Position numbers and translations under genes: made by a program
Source: Ginsengibacter hankyongi
Lineage (GTDB): Bacteria > Bacteroidota > Bacteroidia > Chitinophagales > Chitinophagaceae
Direction: 5' to 3'
Assembly: GCF_008710285.1 (NCBI RefSeq)
Contig: NZ_VYQF01000012.1
Location: forward strand, 1-64,000
DNA: 64,000 nt
In this document: positions 1 to 9,337 of the stretch, piece after piece
How the letters are laid out: each line of letters begins with the position of its first letter
Numbering within the stretch: position 1 is the first letter of the stretch
Notes under the pieces: generated by a model
The model's database searches: none
The model's input: the letters and a program-made list of their open reading frames with translations, nothing else
Told to the model about the DNA's origin: nothing

Positions 1-991
1 CCGTTACTGAAGGAGTTGCTCTGTCGATTGTAAATGCCGTAGCAGATGAGCTGGCTGATGTATAGTTACCATCAGCACTTGCAGCTACTGTTGCAGTAAC
101 AGTATAGCTGCCTGCATTGGTTGGCTTCGTTGCACTTGGGCCATAGCTGTTGTTTGCATTATCAGTTCCTGAATAACTGAAAGTATAAGATGTTCCTGTT
201 CCTGTATTGGTAGCTGCCCCTGGCCCCTGTGGTGATCCGCTATAAGTGTAAGTACCTACCGGTGTTACCGTTACTGAAGGAGTTGCTTTACCTATAATTA
301 GGCTTAAGGCATTTGTCGAAGATTGCGTTGAATGTCCATCAGAAGTAGTCGCAGTTACCGTATAGGTTCCTGAGGTAGCAGGTGTGGTTGTTGAAATATT
401 TAAGATTAAATCGAAATTCAATGAATTAGAATTTCCATTAATTGTTATTGAGTTAGCAGTTACTCCGCTTGGCAATAAAGGAGCAAAAGAAAAAGTAACT
501 GTGACATTGCTCGGATTTCCAGTGACCTTCATTGAAGAAGCATATGTAGCCGTTCCTCCAGTTCCATACATAATTGTTGCTGGATTTTGGGCTTCGATTG
601 CCAGATTAGATATTCCAGTGGCATCCGTAAACACCCACTCCGCATGCAAACCCGACCTCTGCCCATCCGCCATCAATTTTAACGTTGCTCCCAACTCATC
701 CGCATCACCTGGAACAAGCCATGAAGAACTAACATTTCCACTTGCATCTGCAACCACCATCCAGGGCTGGTGCGCCAGGCTGGTAGCATCATCGCCGCCA
801 GTCGGGTCATGTAATACCTGCAACGTTACAGTTTCACCGGGCTGAAAGCCGCTGCCGGTAATAATTGCGGTTGAGCCCGGAGGATAATCCAGAGCATCTG
901 TAGCAATCGTTGCTGTTTGGGAAAAGGCGCTTACACTGGCGAGTATAATTGCAAATAATGTAAGCAGGAGGGAGCGTAACCTAAGTTTCAT
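1..991 (-). CDS. Secreted MBG-repeat adhesin-like protein (3' end outside window)
   Basis: The reading frame is open on the minus strand from an ATG at 991 to the window edge (330 codons) without a stop. Residues 1-25 form a signal peptide (MKLRLRSLLLTLFAIILA then SVSAFSQ). Residues about 26-120 carry a beta-rich domain starting with TATIATDALDYPPGSTAIIT, a type seen at the N-terminus of large Bacteroidota surface proteins. From about residue 234 there is a repeat beginning ATPSVTVTPVGTYTYSG, typical of MBG/bacterial Ig-like modules; a second copy starts 267 bp (89 residues) further on, at the window edge. Such proteins are exported and often end in a type IX secretion signal, which would lie outside the window. 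Function is inferred only as surface adhesin or matrix protein. Confidence 0.75.
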   Translation of the reverse strand, partial: MKLRLRSLLLTLFAIILASVSAFSQTATIATDALDYPPGSTAIITGSGFQPGETVTLQVLHDPTGGDDATSLAHQPWMVVADASGNVSSSWLVPGDADELGATLKLMADGQRSGLHAEWVFTDATGISNLAIEAQNPATIMYGTGGTATYASSMKVTGNPSNVTVTFSFAPLLPSGVTANSITINGNSNSLNFDLILNISTTTPATSGTYTVTATTSDGHSTQSSTNALSLIIGKATPSVTVTPVGTYTYSGSPQGPGAATNTGTGTSYTFSYSGTDNANNSYGPSATKPTNAGSYTVTATVAASADGNYTSASSSATAFTIDRATPSVT

Positions 992-1326
992 AAACAGGTT
1001 TTATTGTTTAGTAAATGGGTAGAAATAATTAAAAAAATCAATTGTGAGGGGTAATGCAAGCAGGTTTAAAATAAATCAAAAGATTTATCATTCAGGGAAA
1101 GTGGATGAAGGCCTAATAGTTATTGGAACGTGAATTGGTCTAAATAGTTATTGGAAAGACGTTAGCTTAAGGGGAATAACCACAAATGTAATCATAGTTA
1201 TTAGTTTAACAAATCTTTTGTTATATATTTTCATGTCCAGTTTTAAAAAGTGCTTTTAAAAAATTTTTATTAAAAAATTTTTATGAACCTAACCTCTTTC
1301 GATTAAAAAATTTATTTTCATTCCCG
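992..1326. other. Divergent intergenic region with a short direct repeat
   Basis: This AT-rich gap separates the divergent adhesin and rluF genes. A 15-base sequence, taatagttattggaa (1114-1128), recurs with one change at 1142-1156, giving a period of 28 bp. A second near-duplication of A/T runs lies at 1255-1282. Two operator half-sites are possible, but no promoter consensus is convincing and I see no coding potential. Confidence 0.4.
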
Positions 1327-2061
1327 ATGAACATCAGCCTCAATAAATATATAAGTGAAACCGGTTTTTGCAGCAGGAGAATGGCCGATAAATATATTGA
1401 AGAAGGGCGGGTAACTGTCAATGGTAAAGAAGCAAAAAAAGGGAACCGGGTATTTGAAAATGACATCGTCCTTATTGATGGAGAACCTCTAAAAAAGAAG
1501 ATTGCGCCCGTTTATTTAATGTTGAATAAACCTAAAGGGATTACCTGTACTACTGATTTAAAAGATAAAACCAACATCATAGATTTCATAAATTATAAAA
1601 GCCGCATCTTCCCGGTTGGCAGGCTGGACAAGCTTTCTGAGGGATTGATTTTCTTAACGAATGATGGGGATATTGTAAACAAAATTCTTCGTGCCGGCAA
1701 TATGCATGAAAAGGAATATGTGGTTACCACCGATAAACCCATTACCATTGATTTTATAAACAAAATGCGAAATGGTATTCCAATGCTTGGCACCGTTACC
1801 AAAAAATGTTTTGTAAAACAGGAAGGAGAAAAAAGATTCAGGATCATACTAACCCAGGGGCTTAACCGCCAGATACGGCGAATGTGTGCAGCTTTGGATT
1901 ATAAAGTAACTTCCTTAAAGCGGGTGCGCATTATGAATATAACTTTACAGGGATTGGCGCCCGGTAAATGGAGACATTTTTCCAAAGATGAAATTGAAGA
2001 AATTAATGCAATGGTTATGCACAGCAGTAAAACTGCAGATAGTGAAAGTATGGGCGAATAA
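1327..2061 (+). CDS. rluF: 23S rRNA pseudouridine synthase RluF
   Basis: The product (244 aa) isomerises uridine to pseudouridine in 23S rRNA; E. coli RluF acts at U2604. An S4 RNA-binding domain covers residues 1-55 (NKYISETGFCSRRMADKYI). The RsuA/RluB/E/F catalytic domain follows, with the motif GRLDKLSEGLIFLTNDGD, whose Asp (about residue 101) is the family nucleophile, and the RluF-like segments ILRAGNMHEKEY, LGTVTKKC and GLNRQIRRMC. Length and segment order match RluF rather than RluB or RluE, but the C-terminal basic tail of the E. coli protein is absent. The gene is monocistronic and the ATG at 1327 fits the start of the S4 domain. Confidence 0.9.
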   Translation: MNISLNKYISETGFCSRRMADKYIEEGRVTVNGKEAKKGNRVFENDIVLIDGEPLKKKIAPVYLMLNKPKGITCTTDLKDKTNIIDFINYKSRIFPVGRLDKLSEGLIFLTNDGDIVNKILRAGNMHEKEYVVTTDKPITIDFINKMRNGIPMLGTVTKKCFVKQEGEKRFRIILTQGLNRQIRRMCAALDYKVTSLKRVRIMNITLQGLAPGKWRHFSKDEIEEINAMVMHSSKTADSESMGE

Positions 2062-2181
2062 AAGCATTATAACATCCTGAACAACCTTTGCATCTTTCAA
2101 AAATCTGAATCGGAGAAAATGTTATTACAATAACAATTAAATCTGAAAAAGGATCAGATACTAAATACTTTTATAACCCGT

Positions 2182-3435
2182 TTACATTTTCATTCCCGCC
2201 ATGGGATCTGATCCATGTTGGAATATATATTCACTATTGAGCAGATAAGCGCCGCTGGTTACTACTACATCACCGGCAGCAAGCCCTGAAGTTATTTCAA
2301 TTTCATTATTATTGGTAATACCGGTTTGCACCATGCGTATTTCATAATCACCTGGTTTTGTCTGCACCCAAACAGTTGAGCCTTTGCTGTCTGTTAACAC
2401 TGCGTCAGGCGGAAGCGTAATTGAATTGTGTTGTTGATTATCGGCGATAATATAAACAGGCATACCGGGATGGAGCTGATTGTTTTTATTTTGAATCGTA
2501 ACACGAACAAGATTTATTCTTGTATCAGGATTTATTTCAGGATTTATAAAATCAATCGTTCCATTAATTGTTTGATTATTGATGCCAGGAATTTGAACAG
2601 AAACTTTTTCATGTTCACGGATAGAAGACATTTGTGTTGTATAAACCTGCGCCTCCGCCCAAAGTGTTGAAAGGTTGGCAAGTTCCACAACACTTCCACC
2701 TTCCATTACATAATCACCTTCTTTTATATTGAGTGAGGTAATGTATCCTGTTTCGGTGCTGTTGAATGTGGTGTGTGTTGAAGACTGTTTGCTTTGAGCC
2801 AACTGGTTAATTTGTGCATTCGTAATTCCCCATAACAATAATTTATTTTTTGCACTTTCCACTAATGCTCCATAATTAATTAATGAATTGCCCATTGAAT
2901 TTTGTTGCTGCAACGCATTGATGTATTCCTGTTTGGCATTGTTAAGTTGCTCACTGTATAAATCATACAGCTTATCTCCTTTTTGAACATAGTCACCCAC
3001 ATTTTTAAAATAAAGCCTGTCAACTCTTCCTTCCACTCTTGCAGTTACTGAAGAAAGTTCGTTTTGATTGAAATTTAAAGTGCCTGTAAGAACAAGTTTA
3101 TCGCCAATAATTCCTTTTCCTACTGTATCTGCCTGGATATTTCCTAACGTGATTTGTTCTGCATTTAAATGAATTTGAGTAGACGCACTGTTGCTTTTTT
3201 TAGAAACGGCAATCAGCTTCATACCGCAAATAGGGCAATCGCCGGGATGCTCTTCATGTACCTGCGGATGCATGCTACATGTATAATAGACATCTTTATT
3301 TGCGCTTGTAACTGTTCTCTGTTTTTGTTCTTTGCAGGAGGCCAAAAGAAATACAGTTAACAGTGTTCCGCATAATATAAATACAACAATGTTATTGCGC
3401 TGTTGAAAATATTTATTGAAATATTTTTTGCTCAT
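2182..3435 (-). CDS. RND efflux periplasmic adaptor with heavy-metal-binding domain (CusB-like, copy 1)
   Basis: This 417-aa membrane-fusion adaptor links an RND pump to an outer-membrane channel. The N-terminus has a hydrophobic segment ending in a lipobox (LLASC, about residue 34). A heavy-metal-binding domain follows at about residues 50-75 (YTCSMHPQ, CPICGMKL). Next come a barrel-sandwich hybrid (VEGRVDRLYFKNVGDYVQKG), a short helical hairpin rich in Gln/Asn, and a beta-barrel and membrane-proximal domain ending in ASGLAAGDVVVTSG-type sequence. It is the last gene of the minus-strand efflux cassette, 5 bp downstream of a second adaptor. CusB/CzcB homologues bind Cu(I) or Ag(I) and pass it to the pump. 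Metal specificity here is inferred from the Cys/Met/His-rich motif. Confidence 0.88.
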   Translation of the reverse strand: MSKKYFNKYFQQRNNIVVFILCGTLLTVFLLASCKEQKQRTVTSANKDVYYTCSMHPQVHEEHPGDCPICGMKLIAVSKKSNSASTQIHLNAEQITLGNIQADTVGKGIIGDKLVLTGTLNFNQNELSSVTARVEGRVDRLYFKNVGDYVQKGDKLYDLYSEQLNNAKQEYINALQQQNSMGNSLINYGALVESAKNKLLLWGITNAQINQLAQSKQSSTHTTFNSTETGYITSLNIKEGDYVMEGGSVVELANLSTLWAEAQVYTTQMSSIREHEKVSVQIPGINNQTINGTIDFINPEINPDTRINLVRVTIQNKNNQLHPGMPVYIIADNQQHNSITLPPDAVLTDSKGSTVWVQTKPGDYEIRMVQTGITNNNEIEITSGLAAGDVVVTSGAYLLNSEYIFQHGSDPMAGMKM

Positions 3436-3440
3436 ATAAA

Positions 3441-4676
3441 TTATTTTGAAACTGTTTGTATGAAACTTTCACTGTCCACCAGGTACTGTGCATTTACGGC
3501 TATGGTATCCGTTAGAGTAAGCCCGGAAAGTATTTGCACTTTATTACTAGTACGGATGCCCGTTAGTATCTTATGTGCCATAAATCCATCGCCGGATTTA
3601 ATAAATGCAGCATCGCTCATTCCCAGCGAGAGCACTGCTGTTTGTGGAATCCACAAACCCTCTTTACCTGCCGTGTAGATGTTTGCCGTTACATGGCTGC
3701 CAACAGCTAGCATTTCCATATTGTGAAAATTTACCCTTGCTGTGAGGGTTTTATTGTTGCCACGAAAGAAGGGTTCAATAAAATCAATTTCTCCTTTTAT
3801 AACGGCATTAGTATCTGTTTCCGGAATGATTTCTACTGCATCTCCTTTTTTTACAGCAGGCTGGTCATTCGGAAAAATCTGCAATGCAGCCCAGGCTTTA
3901 TGATGGTTCATTATCATAAATAATGTTTGCCCTTTGGTTACATACATGCCTTCCTTAACCGATAATTCCTGCGTTACCGGCGCCGTATAATTTGATTCGT
4001 TTTCATTCAAATCGTGCTTCATTCCTGCATCATGAACATGACCACTATAATGGCTATAGATCCCCACACTATACGATGGTTTGCCAGACCGGGTGACTTT
4101 ATTTAAATCTGTTTCACTCATGCCAAGCAATAACAATTTTTGCCGGGCTGCGGTTATGAAAGAAGTATTCTCTGCATCACGCTTTAACAGGAATATTAAA
4201 TTCTCCTGCGCCGTTAATAATTCCGGGCTGTATATTTCCATTACTTTTTGTCCCGCTTCCACTTTTTGATAACGGTAACGCAGGTACAATTTTTCAATGC
4301 GACCCGATACATTTGTGGAGATGATACCTGACTCCCTTGTATCAGATTCAATGGTACCGTGAGCTTTCACAGGAATATTGACATTTCCTTGCTGCGGTGT
4401 AGTAACAGGCAGCGAAGCCACCACATATTCATTAGTTGGCTGAAGCAAAGTTTCCAGTTCAATGTTAGTTACAGCAACAGGTTTTGCATTCTTCTTAATG
4501 AGCTTCATACCACAAATGGGGCAATTGCCGGGATGATGTTCAAGCACCTGCGGATGCATGGCACAAGTGTATAAATCTTTTGATGATGCAATTTCACTTT
4601 TATTGTTTTGCTTGTTATTACACGCTGAGAGAATAAGCAATAAACAAAAGACAATAAGCAATAAAAACTTTTTCAT
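3441..4676 (-). CDS. RND efflux periplasmic adaptor with heavy-metal-binding domain (CusB-like, copy 2)
   Basis: The ATG at 4676 (MKKFLLLIVF) gives a 411-aa lipoprotein with lipobox LILSAC and avoids the overlap with the upstream channel gene that an earlier in-frame start would cause. A heavy-metal-binding domain (YTCAMHPQ, CPICGMKL) follows the lipobox. The remainder is a membrane-fusion adaptor with ISTNVSGRIEKLYL and VKEGMYVTKGQTLF lipoyl-like halves. A His/Met-rich insertion (SHYSGHVHDAGMKHD) between the halves is absent from copy 1 and may bind metal. It lies between the TolC-like gene and copy 1. The two adaptors are only distantly similar, so they are probably distinct subunits, perhaps forming a mixed adaptor ring. 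This last point is inference. Confidence 0.88.
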   Translation of the reverse strand: MKKFLLLIVFCLLLILSACNNKQNNKSEIASSKDLYTCAMHPQVLEHHPGNCPICGMKLIKKNAKPVAVTNIELETLLQPTNEYVVASLPVTTPQQGNVNIPVKAHGTIESDTRESGIISTNVSGRIEKLYLRYRYQKVEAGQKVMEIYSPELLTAQENLIFLLKRDAENTSFITAARQKLLLLGMSETDLNKVTRSGKPSYSVGIYSHYSGHVHDAGMKHDLNENESNYTAPVTQELSVKEGMYVTKGQTLFMIMNHHKAWAALQIFPNDQPAVKKGDAVEIIPETDTNAVIKGEIDFIEPFFRGNNKTLTARVNFHNMEMLAVGSHVTANIYTAGKEGLWIPQTAVLSLGMSDAAFIKSGDGFMAHKILTGIRTSNKVQILSGLTLTDTIAVNAQYLVDSESFIQTVSK

Positions 4677-4686
4677 AATATTCCTT

Positions 4687-5964
4687 TTAATCGTTAAATC
4701 CAGGGTCATCATTTATTTTTATTTCCATTAATTTTTCAAGATCAACCTGCATGCTTAAGAGCTGTTGAAGCTGATCAAGGTATTCAAGCTCTGTGTTATT
4801 CAATGTATCCCATGCATCGTATAACTCAAATAATTCTTCTGTGTTTTGTTCATATCCGAGTTGCGTGCTTTCATAATTTTTTTGAAGAGCAGGAATGATG
4901 TTTTTTTCAAATAACTGTACCTGTTTTTTCTTTGCTGCGATATCCTGCTGAAGCTGATAAGCCATGCCTGCGTATTCATTTGTCATGGATACTTTCTGCT
5001 CTTCTAACGCTTGCGATTTCCAGCGCAGGCTTTCAATGTTTGCTTTATTAGTTTTGGTTGACCAGTTCATTGGGATTTTTACCATGCCCATTAAATTATA
5101 TTGCATCGGAAGCCCGCCAAAACCAAACATGTGATCGTACCTTATTCCAAACTCAGGTTTCAGGTTTGCACGTTCTATGTTTTGCCGCAGGTAAGTAAGC
5201 TCAATATTCTTGTCAATCGCTTTTATATCACTCCTGTTGCTATAAAAAAGTGAACTGTCAAATGTAGCAGTGGAGTAATCTTTTATTACATAATTGGTAT
5301 CTATCGAAAAATTGGAGAGCTTACCGGTATTCATTAAAGTGTTTAATGCAATGCGTTTTTGAACAATTTCGTTTTCCAGTGAAACCCGCATATTTTCGAT
5401 ATTACCAAGAGATGCTTTTGCTTTATAATAAGCGCTTATCTTTCCCAAACCATTCTTATATCTCGTTTCTGCATTAGTGATCATGAAGTGCAACAGCTTT
5501 TCGCTTTCATCCAGGGTTGATAATTTTTTCTCAATAATTATCCATTCGTAATAATTTTTTTTGGCAGCAGCAAACACTTCATTTAACGTAGCCTGTTTAT
5601 TTTCTTTTTCTACTGAAGACATTGCATTCATATAGGCTTCGTTTGCCTCATTGGCTTTTTTATTTGGAAAAAATTGTTCGGCGCTTATCATGTACTGGCC
5701 CATTCCTGTAGTCCCCGGCCCATTGGCTTTCCACAACTTTGTATTATAAGGCGCCATCCAAAGGCCGGTTGAAACCTGTGGTGCCATCCAGCTTTTTGCT
5801 CCCTTTGCTGCCGCATCCAATGATTGAATTTCTGCATCATACATTTTTAATGATGGATAAGAATGTTGAATAGTATCTAAAATATCATGCAGTTCTAACG
5901 TTTGTGTTTCTCCTGTTTTATGCAGCAGAAATATGAATAGTGTAGTTGTTATAAATCGTTTCAT
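4687..5964 (-). CDS. TolC-family outer-membrane efflux channel (CusC-like)
   Basis: The start ATG at 5964 (MKRFITTTLFIF) precedes a signal peptide cleaved near residue 20, giving 425 aa. The sequence shows the long amphipathic helices of TolC proteins, with an internal two-fold repeat of helical hairpins (about residues 90-200 and 310-415), FFPNKKANEANEAY and NYESTQLGYEQNTEELFELYDAW. TolC/CusC homologues trimerise into an outer-membrane channel and periplasmic tunnel. The gene begins 10 bp after the stop of the RND C-terminal half, so it is clearly in the same operon. No N-terminal lipobox cysteine is seen, unlike E. coli CusC. Confidence 0.85.
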   Translation of the reverse strand: MKRFITTTLFIFLLHKTGETQTLELHDILDTIQHSYPSLKMYDAEIQSLDAAAKGAKSWMAPQVSTGLWMAPYNTKLWKANGPGTTGMGQYMISAEQFFPNKKANEANEAYMNAMSSVEKENKQATLNEVFAAAKKNYYEWIIIEKKLSTLDESEKLLHFMITNAETRYKNGLGKISAYYKAKASLGNIENMRVSLENEIVQKRIALNTLMNTGKLSNFSIDTNYVIKDYSTATFDSSLFYSNRSDIKAIDKNIELTYLRQNIERANLKPEFGIRYDHMFGFGGLPMQYNLMGMVKIPMNWSTKTNKANIESLRWKSQALEEQKVSMTNEYAGMAYQLQQDIAAKKKQVQLFEKNIIPALQKNYESTQLGYEQNTEELFELYDAWDTLNNTELEYLDQLQQLLSMQVDLEKLMEIKINDDPGFND

Positions 5965-5974
5965 AATTTTTGGT

Positions 5975-7921
5975 TTAATGCTGAACATCCGGCACTTCAA
6001 TCTTGCCATATTTTTTTAATTCATATTCTTTGCTCATTAAAAAAATAAGTGGTGTTACCAGTAAAATATAAATGGCCGAGGTAATAACACCACCCACCAT
6101 CGGCAGTACAATTGGCTTCATTACATCGCTGCCCACACCATTGCTCCATAAAATGGGAATCAGTGCAAATAAGGATACACTTACGGTCATAATTTTTGGC
6201 CGCAACCTTTTGGCTGCACCCATTATGGTATATTCCCGTAAATCTGTTTTTGTAATGGTTTCCTTTGAGTTCCCCTTTTTTGCAATGAGTTGTTGCATTG
6301 CATCATTGAGATAAATAACCATAACGATATTGGTTTCCACTGCAAGGCCAAACAAAGCAATAAAACCAACTGCTACTGCTACGGATAAATTAACACCCCA
6401 GAAGTATATCATAAAAGCGCCACCAATGAGTGCAAAAGGCAGGGAAATTAAACTCAGGAATGCTTCACGTATTGAATGAAATGCAAAATACATGCTCATT
6501 AAAATAACAATCAATACAAAAGGCATTATCAGTTTTAAAGTTTTTTCACTCCGAATAAGATTTTCGTATTGCCCGCTCCAGTCAATGAAAAATCCTTTCG
6601 GCATTTTGCCGATAGCGCTGTTTAATTTTTGCTGTGCTTCTGCTACGGTACTACCCAAATCTCTTTCCCTTACATTAAATAAAACGGTGCCACGTAATAA
6701 AGCATTTTCAGAATTTATCATTGGCGGCCCTTCTGTAATTTTTATATCGGCAAGTGCGCCAAGCGGCACCGGACCAAAACCCGCTGTTTGAATCTGAAAA
6801 CGTTTTAATGCTTCTATATTATTTCGGTAGTCCTGCCCAAACCTGGCGTTCACCGAAAAGCGTTGCCTGCCCTCAACCGTTGTTGTTATCTGAGCTCCGC
6901 CTAATGCACTTTCTATTACAGCATTCACATCATCCACACTTAAATTATAACGTGCAATTTCTTCGCGGTTAATATTGATGTCAATGTATTTACCGCCTGT
7001 TATAGGTTCTACATATAAATCTTTTACACCGGGAATGTCTTCCAGTTCTTTTTTTATAACCTGTGCAAAAGCATAAATACTGTCAAGGTTTTGGCCATAC
7101 ACTTTTACACCCACATCTGTTCTTATGCCTGTTGAAAGCATATTGATGCGATTAATAATCGGTTGTGTCCAACCGTTAGTTACGCCTGGTATTTGCAATT
7201 TGCTGTTCAGTTCGTTTATGATGCTGTCTTTAGTTATTCCTTTACGCCATTCACTCCTGGGTTTAAGCATTATTATTGTTTCAATCATGCTGATCGGGGA
7301 ATTATCTGTTGCTGTATTGGCCCTTCCTGCTTTGCCTAAAACGGATTTTACTTCCGGTTGTGAAGCAAGTATTTTATCCTGTACCTGCAATATTCTTTTT
7401 ACTTCACTGTTGGATACGTCGGGTAAGGTAACCGGCATAAAAAGAATACTTCCTTCATCAAGCGGCGGCATAAATTCCGTTCCTAAACTCATTACCATTG
7501 GCACGCTGATGGCAAGAGCAACGAGCATAACGCCGATGGTAGTTTTGCGCCATTTAATACAGGCGCGAATAGCAGGTTCATACATTCTTTCCAAAAAGCG
7601 ATTGACCGGGTTAGCACTTTCCGGACGAAACCTGCCACGCATAAAAAATGAAATCAGCACAGGTGCAAGTGTTACAACAAGAATTGCATCCACCGCCATA
7701 ATGAATGTTTTCGTGTATGCCAGCGGGTGAAATAATTTTCCTTCCTCGCCGGTGAGTAAAAACACAGGGAGAAAAGATGTGATGATGATAATAGTTGAAA
7801 AGAACACGCCACGGGAAACCTGTTTGCACGCACGTTCAATGATGCTCATTCTTTCGGCTTCAGGTATTTTGTAATAATCCTGTTTCCACCATTTCTTATT
7901 TATGTCTTTTTCTTTGTTCAT
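5975..7921 (-). CDS. Heavy-metal RND efflux pump, C-terminal part (CusA/CzcA-like)
   Basis: The ATG at 7921 encodes 648 aa (MNKEKDINKKWW onwards). This matches CusA/CzcA pumps from just after transmembrane segment 4. It contains GVFFSTIIIITSFLPVFLLTG (shortened motif GEEGKLFHPLAYTKTF), the porter-domain region MPPLDEGSILFMPVTLP, a second periplasmic porter half and the last membrane bundle (LISLPFALIGGAFMIYFWG, FGLAVETNIVMVIY). Its ATG overlaps the TGA of the N-terminal gene by the ATGA arrangement, allowing coupled translation. CusA pumps are normally a single chain of about 1,040 residues; here 428 plus 648 residues reproduce that total. Whether the split is natural or a frameshift in the assembly cannot be decided from this sequence alone. 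Confidence 0.85.
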   Translation of the reverse strand: MNKEKDINKKWWKQDYYKIPEAERMSIIERACKQVSRGVFFSTIIIITSFLPVFLLTGEEGKLFHPLAYTKTFIMAVDAILVVTLAPVLISFFMRGRFRPESANPVNRFLERMYEPAIRACIKWRKTTIGVMLVALAISVPMVMSLGTEFMPPLDEGSILFMPVTLPDVSNSEVKRILQVQDKILASQPEVKSVLGKAGRANTATDNSPISMIETIIMLKPRSEWRKGITKDSIINELNSKLQIPGVTNGWTQPIINRINMLSTGIRTDVGVKVYGQNLDSIYAFAQVIKKELEDIPGVKDLYVEPITGGKYIDININREEIARYNLSVDDVNAVIESALGGAQITTTVEGRQRFSVNARFGQDYRNNIEALKRFQIQTAGFGPVPLGALADIKITEGPPMINSENALLRGTVLFNVRERDLGSTVAEAQQKLNSAIGKMPKGFFIDWSGQYENLIRSEKTLKLIMPFVLIVILMSMYFAFHSIREAFLSLISLPFALIGGAFMIYFWGVNLSVAVAVGFIALFGLAVETNIVMVIYLNDAMQQLIAKKGNSKETITKTDLREYTIMGAAKRLRPKIMTVSVSLFALIPILWSNGVGSDVMKPIVLPMVGGVITSAIYILLVTPLIFLMSKEYELKKYGKIEVPDVQH

Positions 7922-9204
7922 GAAGATTGATTTGTGGGTCGGCTGTTCTGCCACTCCGATAAACTCCGGTATGCATTTTCACTCATGATAATTCCGTTGT
8001 CAACAATAACACCGATGGCTAATGCAACTCCCGTTAACGACATGATGTTGGATGATAAACCAAATGCATTAAGCAGGATAAAACTAACGGCTACGGTTAT
8101 AGGTATTTGTATAATGATACTTAATGCGCTGCGCCAATGCAGGAGAAAAACGATAACGATAATGCAGACAATGCTTATTTCTTCTACCAGTTTGTTTTTG
8201 ATGTTTGCAATTGCGGCTTCGATCAAATCACTGCGGTCATAATCTATTTTAAACGAAACGCCTTCGGGAAGCCCCTTCTGCAAATCAGCCATTTTTTTCT
8301 TTACCGCTTTAATTACATTATCAGCATTCTCCCCATAACGCATTACAACGATACCTCCTACAGCTTCGCCTTCCCCGTTAGTATCAAAAATGCCCAAACG
8401 TAAATCACCGCCCATTTGCACGGTACCAATATCTTTTACTCTCACTGGGATGCCATTGTTATTGCTTAATGCAATATTTTCTATGTCTTCTTTGTTTTTA
8501 ATGTATCCAAGCCCCCGAATGATATACCCCATGCCAGCCATTTCCAGTTTTCTTCCGCCAACATCATTGTTATTGGCTCTCACTTTGTCCATTACATCTG
8601 TCATAGAAAGGTTGTAGAACTGCAACTTTATAGGATCAATCACTAACTGGTATTGTTTTTCAAAACCCCCGAAAGATGCTACTTCTGCAACGCCCGGCAC
8701 TGTTTGTAAAGCAAATTTTACATACCAATCCTGCAATGCTCTTTGTTCGCCTAGGTCCATTTTTGGCGCATCCAAATGGTACCAGAAAATGTGCCCTACA
8801 CCAGTTCCGTCGGGGCCAAGTGTGGGCGTTACACCTTGCGGTAATAACCGTTGTGCATAATTTAATTTTTCGAGTACCCGTGTACGTGCCCAGTATATAT
8901 CCACATCGTCATCAAATACAATATACACGAAGCTCATCCCGAACATGGAGGTACCCCGGATGTTTTTTACCTTCGGCACACCCTGCAGGTTACTAACCAG
9001 GGGATAGGTAACCTGGTCTTCCATAATCTGTGGGCTTTGGCCCTCCCATTCTGTAAAAACAATTACCTGGTTTTCGCTCAGGTCAGGAATGGCATCGACC
9101 GGGTTACGCTGTATATTATAAATGCCCCACACCAATAAACCCACCGCAATTAGCAGTACGATGAAACGGTTGCGAAGTGAAAGTTCAATTAGTTTATTAA
9201 CCAT
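7918..9204 (-). CDS. Heavy-metal RND efflux pump, N-terminal part (CusA/CzcA-like)
   Basis: The ATG at 9204 (MVNKLIELSLRNRF) is preferred over an in-frame TTG at 9234 that lies inside a repeat hairpin; it yields 428 aa. The sequence covers transmembrane segment 1, the first porter domain (NPVDAIPDLSENQVIVFTEW, VRANNNDVGGRKLEMAGMGY) and segments 2-4 including GVALAIGVIVDNGIIMSENA, where the Asp is at the proton-relay position of CusA/CzcA. The frame ends after SEWQNSRPTNQSS with a TGA overlapping the next ATG. In full-length homologues the chain continues through a short cytoplasmic linker into segment 5. The break therefore falls in a loop, where a two-chain pump could still assemble. Confidence 0.82.
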   Translation of the reverse strand: MVNKLIELSLRNRFIVLLIAVGLLVWGIYNIQRNPVDAIPDLSENQVIVFTEWEGQSPQIMEDQVTYPLVSNLQGVPKVKNIRGTSMFGMSFVYIVFDDDVDIYWARTRVLEKLNYAQRLLPQGVTPTLGPDGTGVGHIFWYHLDAPKMDLGEQRALQDWYVKFALQTVPGVAEVASFGGFEKQYQLVIDPIKLQFYNLSMTDVMDKVRANNNDVGGRKLEMAGMGYIIRGLGYIKNKEDIENIALSNNNGIPVRVKDIGTVQMGGDLRLGIFDTNGEGEAVGGIVVMRYGENADNVIKAVKKKMADLQKGLPEGVSFKIDYDRSDLIEAAIANIKNKLVEEISIVCIIVIVFLLHWRSALSIIIQIPITVAVSFILLNAFGLSSNIMSLTGVALAIGVIVDNGIIMSENAYRSLSEWQNSRPTNQSS

Positions 9205-9213
9205 TTTTTTAGC

Positions 9214-9246
9214 CTCATCCCAACCCTTCTCCAAAAGGAGAAGGAC
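9214..9246. repeat. REP-like hairpin repeat
   Basis: The sequence CCTTCTCC (9225-9232) and its complement GGAGAAGG (9237-9244) make a perfect 8-bp stem with an AAAA loop, preceded by cctcatcccaac. The same pattern (cctca, ccc, aaccct, then a ctcc/ggag hairpin) occurs at 15087-15117. It sits just upstream of the RND ATG, inside the operon, and could act as an RNA hairpin between the small metal protein and the pump. Confidence 0.55.
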
Positions 9247-9337
9247 AAGATTGTTTTGAGATTTTTAAGTTAAATTGTTTATTTAATTGCGTATTGAATA
9301 TGCATATTGCTTTTGCTCTTTGTTTATTTGCCCACCT

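Noticed and set aside
384-845. Plus-strand open frame of 153 codons
   Set aside because: It is antisense to the secreted MBG-repeat protein, which has a signal peptide and repeats.
9205-9234. Longer RND start at a TTG (9234)
   Set aside because: It is inside a hairpin repeat, and the ATG at 9204 matches the family N-terminus.
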